A stretch of DNA of 64,000 nt from Steromphala cineraria. Lineage: Eukaryota; Mollusca; Gastropoda; Trochida; Trochidae. Positions 48,201 to 63,200 of this stretch are shown piece after piece. The stretch covers positions 73,931,338 through 73,995,337 of the forward strand of contig OU744720.1 in assembly GCA_916613615.1 (NCBI GenBank), given 5' to 3'. How positions within the stretch are numbered: position 1 is the stretch's first letter; each line of letters opens with the position of its first letter. A program made the translations under genes and the position numbers. Below the pieces are notes generated by a model, which made no database searches, was not told where the DNA came from, and saw only the letters and a list, made by a program, of their open reading frames with translations.

Positions 48201-51200
48201 CAGACATAGTGTAGGGAGTACACATACATAGGAATGGTGAGAGCACATGTACAGCTGCACTGTGTACACACATACATAGGAATGGTGAGAGCACATGTAC
48301 AGCTGCACTGTGTACACACGTACATAGGAATGGTGAGAGCACATGTACAGCTGCACTGTGTACACACGTACATAGGAATGGTGAGAGCACATGTACAGCT
48401 GCATCGTGTGTACACACATACATAGGAACGGTGAGACCACATGTACAGCTGCAACGTGTACACACATACATAGGAATGGTGAGAGCACATGTACAGCTGC
48501 ACCGTGTGTACACACATACACAGGAATGGTGAGAGCACATGTACAGCTGCACGCTAAGTGAGGCTGCTAGCCGACCAGCTTGAGCACCATCTAGTATTGA
48601 TTGAGAACTGTAACAAGATACTCTCCCTCCCTTATCTAATGAAAATTCCATTATCTTTCCTTAATGTGGCCAACTTGTCCTGAGGTGGCAAAGTAATGTT
48701 AGGCACTTCTTATATTCTCATTTACCTTCAGCCAAGTTTGAATCAAGAATGAGGAAGGAAATTGATGTTTTGTTAAACATTTACAAAAAAGTACTGGGTA
48801 AATTTGATAAGGTTGTATGTATGATTAAATTAAATTACTTGTAACATTTACAACACAAGGGGTTATATCAATATTAAACAAATTTTCTTTGTATTAAAAT
48901 ATATGTAAGAAAGAAAGAAAATGTGTTCATTGCTCTATGACTAGCTTCTCAAATCAAATTGTAATAAACGGCTTGCATCAATGATAGCTGATCCAGACAA
49001 AGTATTTATATTAACAATATTGAAAGTTATTTATTTCAAATCTTGAAGGTTCAATGTTATCTAATATTAATTATTATTTTGAAATTAAATGTCCATAAAT
49101 CATCATTTAGATTCATTTGACACTGTAATTATAACAAACTAATTAGGTTTTAATAAAACGGGCAATTTTTGAATTGTCATACTCATTAATCACCAAGTTG
49201 ACCTGCTATGCTCAACAAAGATATTTAAAGCAATTACCCTTATTCTTGGTTAAAACAGAAAATATTGAACTCAACAAAAATAAGTACAAAAAGACAACAG
49301 TAATCGTCCATAATGTTTGCTCATTTCCACATCAAACTATACTTAATATGTTTTGACTGAATAAATCTAAGAATTAAGTATGAATTAAGGAATGAAAGAA
49401 ATATAAATTTTCATTGACATTTATTTTCAAAAGGAATACAAAAATAGAACAACATTTAAAAAAAGAACATTTAAAAAAAGAACAACATTTAAAATAGGAA
49501 CAATATTTGGAAAAAGAAAAATTAAAATTAATTACAAAATATTCTTTCACTGGGTACATATGTTCAGAATGGTGATGAGATCCTTAAACACAAATTCACC
49601 TGGATGTTCGGAACAGAAGGCACACCTGAGCCAGCTGACGACCCTGAACTGTAATTACAAGGCGTTGTTTCCTCATCCTCTAATCTGGCTGGAAATGTCT
49701 GCAGCATGGGTTTTATTATGTAATGACATCATTACCTATCGGATCTGACTGGCGCTAAATGAGTTCCTGCAAGTTCTTGGAATATGTCACACATGCAAGT
49801 CTGTGATTCTTCATTATCAGTCGCTCTTATTACTTCCAGTAGAGTTCATTCTCAGACGATGTGTCTCTTAAATAGTCGGAGAGGGAATTAGAGATCTTTT
49901 TCAATCTGATATGATTCTGATGTGTGAGAGATTGGAATATGATTTGATTTGTGAACAAAAATGTTCATTGACATGCCAAACCTTCGGCAGTGATTTAATT
50001 GATTTTTTTTTATATTTCAGACGGAAATTGCAAAGAGATTGAATGCTATATGTGCACAGGTTATCCCGTTTTTGTCACAAGAGGTAAGCATTGGAGTAAC
50101 ATTTCTTTGTATGGAAATAAATTTATTTGGTGTCAGTACTCAGTCAGAAATTTGATAATATGAACTTTTTGAACATCATGATATACTGGGATCATTTTCA
50201 TATTTCATGTAATAGTCTATGACGAATTTGTAATCAGGCAGTGCTTGTAATTGAAATCTATTTTATGTTGGCTCTGATTGGTTGATTCCAGCTTTTTGTT
50301 GGTTGGTCAATGTTTAATTGATTCTGATTGGTAAATGCCAACTTAAATTAAGAAGTCAATGCTTTCTTTGGTTGGTATCATTTGGTATTTGATTGGTCAC
50401 TATCATCTTACTTTTGATTGACTCATGTCACCTTGTTGTTGATTGGTCAATGTTATCTTGCTTCTGATTGGTTCACGTTGTGTTGCAGCATCAACAGCAG
50501 GTTGCAGCGGCCGTGGAGCGAGCTAAACAAGTGACCATGCAGGAACTGAACGCCATCATCGGGGTGCGTTATATACTCTCTTTCATTTGATATCTCTTTT
50601 CATCTAATACCTCTGTGGAACATTCTCTTCATTGTCAATAGCAAATTTTTAGGTTTCCAATTACAATTATGATTGAAAAAAGACCCTGTTCCAATTAACA
50701 ATTAATTATTAGATACATTCCTATTCATTTTTTACCCTTCACAAAAAAATTATGTCAAACAACATACAATTGACACTCGCTTAGAAGAAGAAGGAAATTC
50801 ATAAGACTATGTTATTTAATTGCTCTCAATTCATGAAAAGTAGATAATGCCATTTGAGTAAAATGTATATTTGTTCCATTAACTTTGAGCTGGTAATGGA
50901 AAGAAACATATTTACTAACTTAAACTTATTTACTTACCATTGATTACCGGTAAACCATATCATAAAGATTTCTTCTTCTTAATGTTTTGTTGCACATTTT
51001 TGGATTTAGATTAAACATTTCACAATAAATATTGATTCAACATTGGTAATTTGATTTAACAATTAAAATTTTTCAAAAGAATCTTTCCATAAGTTATCTT
51101 GATCCAATATGTAACTCCCTGAAAAAAGGGTGTTTAAAATTGATGAAATGCTGTCAACATCAAATTTGCTGATTTATTAAAGGTTTTTGTTGTATTTGTT

Positions 51201-54200
51201 GAATAAATTCTATAAACCTTATCCATGAAATACTGAAAATTTGAGAAGGTGATTTAAATCGCATAAAATCAGTCGCCTCAAGAAAACCTTTTGACATTTA
51301 AAGTCAAATTTAATTTCGTATTTGGATTGAATTGGTGTTTGAATTAATTCCATAAGACTGCAATGTAGGTATCGAATTGCCTATGACAGATAGGATGCAT
51401 AACATGATTACGGCATCTATTTACGATCACAACTAACACGGTCTGTTATTAATTTATACTGCCATGATTGAAGACATTGGAATAGATTGGCAGTTGCCAT
51501 GGAAACTGTAATCTTAGGTTATCATTCAAATGCTAAAAGGATTATCATTCCCAATAAGAAGTATCATTTAGATAAAGATGAAAGTTAATTTCAATTTATA
51601 TCAATATTGTATTAGTTTGTTCTGAGGTAATTTGAATTTAGATTCTCAGCTTCATTGAATTTTTTTCTGTATTATTTGATATAATTTCATTTAAGTTTTT
51701 CAGATTTCTCCAAAAGTAGTTATTAGTAATCAATCAGTGTCTAATTTGGGAAGTGTTATTGCAAATGTAGTCAGCAAAATCAGGTTCTTTATATAACTGT
51801 GCATTGTGATATTAAATATCTCATGATGACAGTTAATGAGTTACATTAACCACATTCATTACAAATTGCACCGCATTTTGACTTCTTGACTAATAAATGA
51901 AGTGGTAAACTTACTTAATATTCTATTTTGGAAGCTAGACTCAAATATGAGAGAGAGTCATTTGACAAATACATATAAATATTTCATTATTCCAATATCT
52001 TTGTCATAAGCAACACTTGAAATAATTTCAGCTAGTATTCACTGTCTCAATTTTCAGTGACATTTTGAAAGTAACAGTCATGTACAATGAACAGAAGACT
52101 TGGTCATATAAACATTTTGTTGGGTAAAATATTGCATTTGTAAACTGTTGTTCAATTATTACTACATACGAAGCTTTAAATTATCACCCCATCTCAATTG
52201 TTCAAGTATTCCCCTATGCAATGTGTTCAAGTATTACCCCATGCAGTGTATTATTCAATTATTAACCCATGCAGTTTGATGTTCAATTATTACCCCATGT
52301 AGTGTATTATTAAATTATTACCCCATGCAGTGTATACCGTTTATTCAATCATTACCCCATATAGTGTGTTCAAGTATTATCCTATGCAGTGTGTTGTTCA
52401 TTCAAGTATTACCCTATGCAGTGTATTGTTCAAGCATTACCCTATGTAGTGTGTTGTTCAAGTAATCTTCATGTTTCCATCTCTCAGCAGCAAATGCAGG
52501 CCCAGCACCTGCCCCATGCCCACGCCCCACCCATCCCGATGACGCCCCACCCCCAGGGACTCCAGCCCCCCATGCCCCCAGTGTCCAGCGGCTCCTCGGG
52601 ACTCCTTGGTCTCCCCCCAGGGGCCTTCCCCCATCACCACAGCCTCAGCAGTCTAAAGGGTGAGGACAAAGGTGAGAAGATAGCTCATTTGCTTGAAAGT
52701 GATCTTACCACATAATCTCTGTAACAAGCATTGTAAAATATTATCCTGTTTGGTTAGGTGTGAAAAATCAGCCAAAAACGTGAGGCAATATAAGTTACAT
52801 CTACTTTACCTGTGAGATGTGAGTTTATGATTGGATAAAAATAATAACACTACCATTGAGGAAAATTGTTTGCCACCAGGGTATTTTGAAAGAACCCCAA
52901 AAAGGGCCTACTTGTGATAGAGTTTATGTGAGAAGAAATTAACCTCTTTGGGGACATAGTTGCCAATGGTTATCGGTATGATTTCTTATCAATGAAATGA
53001 GCCATTCAATTACTGAAATATAAGTATACAAAAATATATAAACTGAGCTCTTAAGACACTGGCTTGATCTAACTTATCAACATTTTCGATCAGTTTGATA
53101 ATTTCAGAAGTTAGCCTTTCAGATTGCTTTTGTACCATTTAGTAGTATGTGCTGCCTCAGAGTATTGGTATCCAATTTCATGACATATCAGCAGTATGAA
53201 TAGAAAGAAGAATCTATGTTAACGTTTCTTGTATTAAAGTAAAGAGAAAGTCTGACATTTTACATTTTGAAAGTTGAGAAAAAGTCAGTATGTACATTCA
53301 TGAAAAATAAAAAAAAGTAAAATGATATTTTTATCATTTCCTGTTTGTAAATGCTTTTTTTATGCAGTTATTACTTGAATACTAATCATTTATTTTTATT
53401 TCTGTTACAGATGACAAACACGTAAGTATTAAATTTTAAATTTTTGATTCTCATTGAGTTTATTTATATATATTTAGTACCTGCTTCAACTAAGTGATAA
53501 GGTTTGGGTTTGTTTAGTTCATTCATTGCAATGCTCTTTCATTTGCAACCATATTTTTTAAGCCATTTTGTAGTGAATTAATGTTACATTGTTGGAATTA
53601 AAAGCACTAAACAGTTTGTTTTAAGTTGTAATATCACATGAGACAGCTTAGCTTTGTGATATGGGTGGCAACTAGTATTGATTTAACCCCTTGAGGAGTA
53701 TAACTCCAATACAAGAGGCTAGATATTGGTGGCAACTTGTATTGACTCAACCCCTTGAGGAGTATACATCCAATACAAGGCTAGATAAGGGTGGCAACTT
53801 GTATTGACCCAACCCCTTGAGGAGTATACATCCAATACAAGGCTAGATAAGGGTGGCAACTGGTATTGACTCAACCCCTTGAGGAGTATGTGTCCAATAC
53901 ACATAAGAGGTTATACACGGTGTACTGAGACAGCTTGGCTTTGTGAGGGGATGAGTGACGAGTGTTGACCAAGGACTGTGGACAGTATTCTGGAAGTGTT
54001 TGTTATTAGTTGGCTGTTTGGTGTCAGCCCTTCAACTTGCTTGTTTAATCAACTTGGCAAATTTCAGACCCATTCTCGCCATTCCCTGAATAGTGTGTCT
54101 ACGGGCAGATCCCCTGTCCTCACTTTGCTTGCTACACATCTCTCTACATTGACTCAGCTCTGCAAACAAGTGTATTATCATACTTTGATTCAGTTTATGG

Positions 54201-57200
54201 AACCTCTGTGAGTCATTACATGCTTACTTCTCGTCGTGATTCCATACATGTCTAGAATTTTAACTTTTAGCTAATGTTATAGCTGCTTTATCCTGCAAAT
54301 AGATTTTGCAATACATTTTTAATCTGTAAACAAATTTCTTTACGAACTATAGGGAATCATGAACTTTAAAAAGGATTAAATTTCTGCCATGAGGCAATCT
54401 TATTAAAAGGGAAGTGTTATTTGAGACACTTTGGTAATTCATATATGATATTCAATAACTTATGTTTACAAAAAAAGATATTTTTATGTTACAAACCAAA
54501 TATAACATCAAAAACATTGGTTAGTATTTGTTTTGTTTTCATGAGAAATGAAAAACAACATGGATCATCAATCAATCAATGGTTACATCCTTTTCTGTAA
54601 TTTGTCATCTGTTTCCCCTTCTCCTTTAATTAATGTCAGAAAATCTAACTACAAGTCCTGTTATAAATCCAAATATTGGTTTCCTGCTTTACTTTCAATC
54701 ATGCAGATATATCAACGATAACAAGGCAAGCTATTTGTCACTTTTGATATATTAACAACAAAACAAAACAAATGTGTGACAAAAAAGGTTTTAAATAAAC
54801 TTGTCCCCACTGCTCTGGGATCCTTTGTTCGGGCGATGTACGCAGCATGCAACGAGTGCGAAGCCCAAACATCAGCCGGAGGGAAGTGTTGTCCCAAGAT
54901 ATTAACTGTTTACTTGCCGACGACTCGGACAATATTTGCAGTCTGCTGGAACCGATTCTCATCTCGCGACATCTTTCATCCCGACCCGAATACAGAGGGC
55001 GCTGTGCAAACATGAGGTCTTCCTTGGCACACAAACGGGTATTTGTTCGCACAAGTGACAAAAGATTACCCCGCGCTTGACTTAAATGAGTTTGGTGCTA
55101 TTGATTTTCGAGTATTTGCTAAACTTGAATTACCTTATGAGGCCTCTCTGGTCATTAGAAATTACATTACCCTAATAGGGCCCCTGTGATTGTGCTCTGT
55201 GACCGTAACAGATTGAATGGTTCTCGAGTATTGTAAACTGTTTGTTCCCAAGCTTCAACCATTTCTAGGTTTTACAAAAATGATCATCACAAACAAACGT
55301 AAGTTATTTTATTTATTCAAACATTTTGAAATGATACAATATTGTAATCACAAACAAATTCATTGGTTATAGAGGATTTAATTACAATGAAATAGTGATT
55401 AAGCTTCTAAAAGTAAGACATCAAAATCGTTCAATGTTGAATTGAAAGATTTCATGTTTTTTTTATTAAGGTCATCAATCCTACGTATCTTAAGTTTCAA
55501 AGTTGACAGAATATAGTATCAAAAGCAGCTTATATCTTTTTAATTGCAAAACTGTACAATCAAATAACTGTTTGATATCATACTCACTTAGGAAGCAAGT
55601 TTAGTTAATCATCATTGAAGTCCATGTAGTTGTGACATTTTATAGTACAGTGTCTCATGAAATGTCATTACCTCTTACAAAAGTACTTTTAGTACTGAGT
55701 GATTTAGAATAAAAAACCTAACATAACGTAGTCCAAGCACTTCATGAATCAATGAAACAGAATGAGATTGAGCCCAAATTTCAATTTTAAAAGTTTCCAA
55801 TTTCTGATTCTGTTGAGCCATGTTGGGAAGATTGCAGTAAATATTTAGCGCAGCGCGAGTAAAACGTGTTCACGCTGTTGTGAATGAGAACCGCCTCAGC
55901 ATCGTTGTCCTTTCCTCCGGGCCACCGAGTGCCTTCCACACTATTTGTTAATTGGCTGCTTTTTGTCTATAATCCTCAAGTACACTTCGCCCAAACCGTT
56001 CAAGATTAGAAATTCTCTCTCAAGGTGTTGGTGGCGATAAAGTGACAGCCATTGGTTGGCCGCTTTTATCTCGAAAAAGATTAAACTAAAATCACCAGCG
56101 GAGAGCCAATTCAAATCCTCAAATACTTGTCATCAAAACACACACCATTGTGTGCTGAGATCCCCATGAATAAAATTTCTGGATTTGACAGAAAATAAAT
56201 TCATCCTTTGAGATTGTTTGTATGGCTTGATGGTTCAGACGGAATCCTGATCAAATACTCGAGAATGTCTAAGTTTACCCTGTGTGGATGAAAATGGTGG
56301 AATTACAATAATCTTGCTAGCTAATGTTGACACTAGCCCGTAGTGATATTTACCTAACAGCCGACTATTTATTTTCCCTCGGGGAGTGCTTTCCCTTGCT
56401 GTACAAATTAGATATTTTTCTTAACCCATCAATTAGTTGGATCAGTAACGCAGTGAATATTTGTTTACCTTTGATTGGACACCCTGCGATTAAACCTAAG
56501 AAGATCTCTGTGTAATGCTGGACAAGTTTTATTATTGTATTTAGTATTTATTTTCCATGGGAAATTATTCATGCAATGTTTTGCGGAAGTTGTTGGAACA
56601 ACCTGGGGTGATTGTAGCCATGTTTGAACATATTGATGGCACATATTATTTCTAATAGCTCATAATGAGTTGCCTGGTAAATATTTTTGGATCCATCAAA
56701 TGATTAAATATAAGTGATCGATTTATGGAGTAGAATGGCAGTGTGTGTAAACTTTTAACTGTGCTACATGTCTCAAATGTTAAAAATGCTATGGAATTAA
56801 TTCCTTTAAACAAGTGACGCTGTCAATTTATTAATAAAATATTTTGGCTAAATTTCTAATCAAACAGCAACAACTTCTTATTGATCCTCTTTGAATGTAT
56901 TGAATTATGACTGCAAATTGTTTAGAAATACCGCAATTTTTTAAAGAATTAATTAAAGTGATCTTGAATTTTCTTGTATGAGTTATCTTATATATCTAAA
57001 ATGTGTTTACAAAAAGAAAATCTGAAGATTTTTTTTAATATGGAAAATGTACACAAATTTTAAAATTAGCTGATAATCATGCATAATGCGTCCAATGGAT
57101 TTTCATATTCCATTTGTCACCAATCAATTTCCTTATTGTTGCAATAGATAAGGTATGATGTGAAAGCCTCTTTCACACATAGGAAATCCTTGTCCTTCAT

Positions 57201-60200
57201 TTCTCTATTTAAAGCAAGTGATGTACAAGATATGCAAGCACATGCATCAGATACAGGGGAAATGATAGTACATCCTTCTGATTGTGCATAGGGTACTCAA
57301 GATTGTACTTAGTGGTGGTATACCGGTATCCGGCTGATTGGCAAGTTTTGGAGGTATTTCGGGTTTGGGGGATGTCATAGATGATATTTTGAATGGGTTT
57401 TGGGGGGGTGATCAATGATGATACTTACCGGTAGGGGGGGAGAGGGATTGGAGGAGTAAAGGGATTTAGATAATAACACCAGTTTACAGTACACAGTTAA
57501 ATACAAAGAAAATTGTCTTTCTTTGTAAGAGATGTCATAAATCAATTTGATATAATGACTCTTGCAATAATTGAGTAAAATCTGTTTTGCATCTATCATT
57601 GATTTTTTATCCATAATTTACTTTTTGAGGAAAATATTTTTTTCTAAAATCATATTTATAAACGTCGGAGTTGTCATAGTGTCACAAATCACTGTAATGT
57701 AACCTCCTCGTGTAAGCAAATAGCTATGTAAGTATTTACCATGTTTCAATAGAAGTGAATGGTGGAGACATGGTATTTCTCTATTGATCATTTGATAATG
57801 TCCGCTCCTCGTCTAAAGCTTTTCTTTGACCTAATATAACCATATCTCTCAACAACTCATCAAATATTAGCAAGTCTGGCACCTTCATTGAAAATTTATC
57901 CAAACAATGCAATATTTCATTTGCAATAATCCTTTATCTGCGGTATATGGCAGAGTGCTTGACTCGCACTCGGCACTTCTTAACGACGCTTGTACATGGC
58001 CGAGAGGCTAGCGAAGCAGCTATGTGTAAATATCATTGCTTAGCAAGAGACCAGACCGTCCCAAGTTAAATAAGACTCGAGTAGTCACCTTGTTTACTCA
58101 CAAGGGAATTCATCTTTAGTTGCCTTGGACTTATGAAATGACTCACTTTATCCTGACAGACTTTGTATTGAGGGCTGGATATTGACCAATCAGACAAGTC
58201 AAATACTCAAATGCACCAATCAGATAGGAGGAAATCCTTTGCTTCCTTGCAGATAATTTTTACCTCTAAACACACAAGAGCTCCCCTGCTGTGTTTTGAT
58301 CTCCTTGCTTAGATTGTTCAATAAACAAGTGTCATTATTGAGGTAAATTCGAAGGGAAAAAGTTTCATGCCATATATCATGTGTTCCCTGACAGCAAAGT
58401 TCATTGTTATGAGTGCAGAGCGATACAGTGCTCGCAACGTGATATATGGAGATATTAAAGAGACTCTGACATGTTGGAGAGAGGCTTTAGTGAGCAAAGA
58501 GCTAACAAAGACCCTTGAACTTGCATAAGGACCAAGATAATATTCAGAGTAAGGAGAGCTGGGTATACAATGCATTACACCAGTACAAACAAGAGAATTT
58601 TCATTTCGTGGTCAATAACGTATTCATCCTCTGGCATAAGAAAATTACTTTTTTTATTGATTAGTTTTCGTTAAAAAAACTTCATGCTTTGAGGATTGCT
58701 GTAGGATTGTAATCTGATATAAAAAAGTGTTTCTATTGATTAAGATTGCCGTGGGAGCATCTAAAAGAATCGTGGCAACTTGTGTTTTAAACAAATTGAA
58801 ATTGAGAAAAAAACAAACGATCCAGCTAATTGAAATGTATGTCCTTAGAAACCTGAAAATGGCTGTCAATTAATTTGATCATGAATAGTCAAATGCATGT
58901 CTTAAACCTTCCTTGTCAGGTTTGTGGAGATTTGTTATCATTTTTATTAACAATTCTTTAATTAAATGGGACATTAGGCATATAATGATGAATCATGAAT
59001 TTCATTTCATGTTTTTACATTGTTTTCACTGTGTTGTCAAGTTAACCTGTAGAAAGTTTGCAGCGTCTTTTAGTACACATACATTTTTTTATCAGATCTT
59101 CTAGTCCAAAGATAAGGGCCATTGCAATGAAGTATTATGTTTTAATATTCAAACCCTTTCCTTAATCTCTCACTTTTTAATGTTATTAGCTGGTGCTTCG
59201 GAATGACCATTGTGCAAAAATATTTTCAGGAGATATCATTTTTGTTGAATAATTTTTTATGTAAAAAAGATTACATTAATAGGCATATTAAAGAATTATG
59301 TTTAGTTTGATATGCCAATAGAAGTTCAAACGTAAAAGTCAAACCCTTCAAATTGTTTATTGGTTTGATATCAGTCAAGAAATGAGAATTATTGTTGATA
59401 AATCGCTAATGGGACCATTGGAATATTCACAGAAATTACTTTAACTGGAATTTAAAGTGAACTTTAAAAAAAAAATTTAACTGTAGATGATTGAGAATTA
59501 ATGTTGATAGATAATGTTCAAAGAAATTACTTTTAACTTGAAATCTTTTGTCCTTTTTGAACTGTCAGTTAATGGGGATTATTGTAAATAAACCTGTAAT
59601 GAACCTGTTATGAAGCCATGATTTGTTCATAGAATTAACCAAACTTGAATTTAAAGTGAACTCTTTTGTCCTTTATGAACTGTCAGTTAATGGGAATTAT
59701 AAACCTGTAAAGGAGTCATAACATGTTTATAGAATTTAACCAACTTGAATTTTAAGTGAAGTATTTTATCATACCACAGAGACGGTCAGCCTCGCCCCCG
59801 GTCCACAGTGACAAGTACAGACATCGGAGCAGATCTCCGGAGGTCAACGATTCAGCCAAGAAGAGGAAAGCTGAAGAAAAAATTGTGAGTTATCTCCCCT
59901 TGTTTTATGTACTTCATTGATTAATGACATCTTTTTATGAAATGATTAGTGCATATATATGCTTCATGTAGGAAATCAAAGCTTTCGTATGTTATACGCA
60001 CATTATGGCTGAAATATTGCCCCAGAAGCTCTTAACACCATTTTTCTTACTCTGTATGTCAGGTAATACATTTTTAGGATGATATGGAAGATATGGAATT
60101 ATATGTATTTTCTTGCTAAATTCTCCAAATGTTGATCACTTGCCAATGTGTAACATGGCTACATGAAAACTTCATGTCTAATAATCTAATATATTAACAT

Positions 60201-63200
60201 ATAGATATATCTTGACAATGTATAGGATATAATATAAAATGTATAATATATATATAATATCACATATTGAATAAAAACTCAAAAAAATTAAATTTAGAAC
60301 GATTTCATTCTGAACTTGAAATTAATTCCTCAGCATAATTAACTGGCTCGGGATAAAATAAAACTGTAACTTGCGTATGAATCCAAGACCTGTTCTTTGC
60401 TGCAGGACAGTGATGGAGACAAGAGCGATCAGGATCTTGTAGTGGATGTTGGAGACGTAAGTTCTTTGTATATTTGTTTTGTTTTGTTTATTTTATTCTT
60501 TTCACAAGTTTCACCTTTAATATTGCACTGTTCTCAATTTGTTCAAATATCACATTCAAGACATGACTTCAGGACTTGAATTCCTTAGGTGCATCAAACC
60601 AAATTTTATAACTATCGTTTTAGAATTTTCTAATGTTACATTATATTTGTATCATCACCATGAGAAACTATTATTGCATAGAGTGCAGAATTTGAAATGA
60701 TTTGACAGTTGTTGTCATTATTGCAAAAAAATAGATAACCCTTATCAGACCTTTGGCAATACATCTGTCAAAGAATGACATGAACAATTTGCATTTAAAG
60801 GGGCAGTAGCACGTTTTAAGGGGGAATATAAGGTGATGTCAGGAATATGAAAATTAATTGTTCCAATTGAAAGACAATGTATTTAAACTAAATGGAGCAG
60901 TAATAACTCAAATATATAACGTAAAGTTTTGCCAAGCGGTTCCTTTTTACTATACAAAATGAATTAAAGGTGTTCACACAAAATGGCTGCCAATGGATTT
61001 CATGTGAATCTTCATACTTTGTCCTCTGACTACGGATGATTGGCTTGTGTAATGAGATTATTGACACTGTCAAAATAATACATTTAACATTTACTTACAA
61101 TTATCAATGAAAAATATAAAATATGAAATTATCAAAAAACGTGCTACTGCCCCTTTAATGCTTGAGTGATTACCTGCCACCAACTATTTGTATAACAATA
61201 TGTAAGGGCAGTTAGTTTTGGTTTTATTTGTGGTTGACATCTGTGAGCCAGCACTAAGAGTTGCCTCCCCTGTCTCTAGGATACAGCCTCTCCTTTAAAC
61301 GGAGACCTGTCACCTCGGGAAAAGAACAAGGACCTTCTAAACAACAGGAAGGTAGACGACCGTAGCAGCCCCCGAAGTGACACGTCTTCCCATGCTAGCT
61401 CTTCATCTTTGAAACACAAAGAGGTATGCCCTAACCTAGTGTAAACAGAAATCAGGGATCTCTCATTTTCCAACAGAAATGTGCATGTTCTTCTTTATGG
61501 CTTTTAAGACTTGTTATTTTCCACTTGAAGCACTTTAACTAATATCACCAATTTACTAATGTGACAAATTTGTAAATGGTTCTAACTATTTTAGCACATT
61601 TTGTTATAAAAAAAGATACTTGAAGATTTGAGTGTCTTGCATTTCAAATGAATAAGGATATGAAAAAACATTATAAAAATAGAACTTTCTTCTTGTTGTC
61701 CTAAAATGGCAAAATAATATGAAAATTATATATTATATGATAATATGACTATATAATTACATGTATATTTAAAAAAAAAATTTTGTTACAGAATGACAAG
61801 GCTGCTACACCCGTCTCCAAATCTGCCACGCCCACCAGTTCAGGAAGTGCCACGCCCGGTCCATCGGTGCCGCCAGGACCCTCAGCAGCGGCCGGGAAAC
61901 CAGGTGCCAAAGTCCATCCTCTTGGTATGGGACTGGGGGAGAGGCACGCTAGCACCTCAACCTCCGTTAGATACACTAGGCTAGAATAGGACACTAGGGC
62001 TAGAGTCTAGCTAAAGTAACGGGAATTCCATCTTCAAGATAGTTGATAAATGTGGTTATAAATTTCATCTCTGAATTGAATGTAGATATTGTTTCCTCTC
62101 TAGAAAGTCAAAGTTGGTAAGGGTGTTTGTTAACATGCTGCTGGTAGGGTTCTCTTCTGTATGCATTAAGGCTTGGATGTGATGAGATTGTTCAGTGCAT
62201 AATACCTGCTGATGTCATAGTTGGAGCCAATACCTGCTTGGTTCACTGCCTTGATGGTACTTGGCTTGTGTTCATCAGTAGGGATAGCAATCGATTCTGA
62301 CATAATGACTGAAGTGAGAGAATATTGCATCTACATTCAGTGACATTGGATGTCACAATAGAGATTAATTAGTAAAAAGTTTCTTTTTGGGTCTTTAGTG
62401 AAAAATGTTAAAATTGTGATGACACTTAATGGTCTTTTGCATTCTTGCTCTTATTTCTAACTGATTTTGTGGCCTAGCAGGATGTCAATACAGTGTGTGT
62501 GTGTTCTAATTGTTCAGGTGGTTTTCCTTTAATGCCGCACGCAGCCCACGGAGCAATGGCCCCCGATCTCAGTCCTGGCGGTTTCAACAATGGACCTGTC
62601 ATGCCCAACGGCATCTCTGGGAGTCCACTCAACAACTTCAACAGACCACCAATGGTATGGAACCTTGTTAAACATCTTAAACCTCTAGGCCTTATTTGAT
62701 AGTTACTGTTTCACACCCTTTGGCCTGATTTGTTAGTAACTTATTCACATCTCCAGGCCTGATTTGTTAGTAACTTATTCACAACTCTTGGCCTGATTTG
62801 TTCATTACTTATTCACACCTCTAGGCCTGATTTGTTAGTAACTTATTCACACCTCCAGGCCTGATTTGTTAGTAACTTATTCACACCTCCAGGCCTGATT
62901 TGTTAGTAACTTATTCACAACTCTAGGCCTGATTTGTTAGTAACGTATTCACACCTCTAGGCCTGATTTGTTAGTAACTTATTCACACCTCCAGGCCTGA
63001 TTTGTTAGTAACTTATTCACACCTCTAGGCCTGATTTGTTAGTAACTTATTCACACCTCTAGGCCTGATTTGTTAGTAACTTATTCACACCTCTAGGCCT
63101 GATTTGTTAGTAACTTATTCACACCTCTAGGCCTGATTTGTTAGTAACTTATTCACACCTCCAGGCCTGATTTGTTCATTACTTATTCACACCTCTAGGC

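Larger units (their letters stand above)
53422..59779 (+). other. TLE intron 8 (6.4 kb)
   Basis: Contains a 62-bp array (53664-53910), GC-richer non-repetitive blocks at about 54780-55250, 55830-56130 and 57950-58330 that may be regulatory, a G-run-rich patch at 57360-57450, and a ~115-bp repeat (59490-59770) next to the exon 9 acceptor. A CTCF-core-like CAGAGGGCGC is near 54993. No gene is recognised. Confidence 0.55.

Noticed and set aside
47537..48651. Cys/Ser/Tyr-rich ORFs on the minus strand (up to 173 codons)
   Set aside because: Overlapping frames of the same minisatellite; no signal peptide or family resemblance.
57360..57450. G-quadruplex
   Set aside because: Long G runs are present but irregularly spaced; no four-tract arrangement with short loops is convincing.
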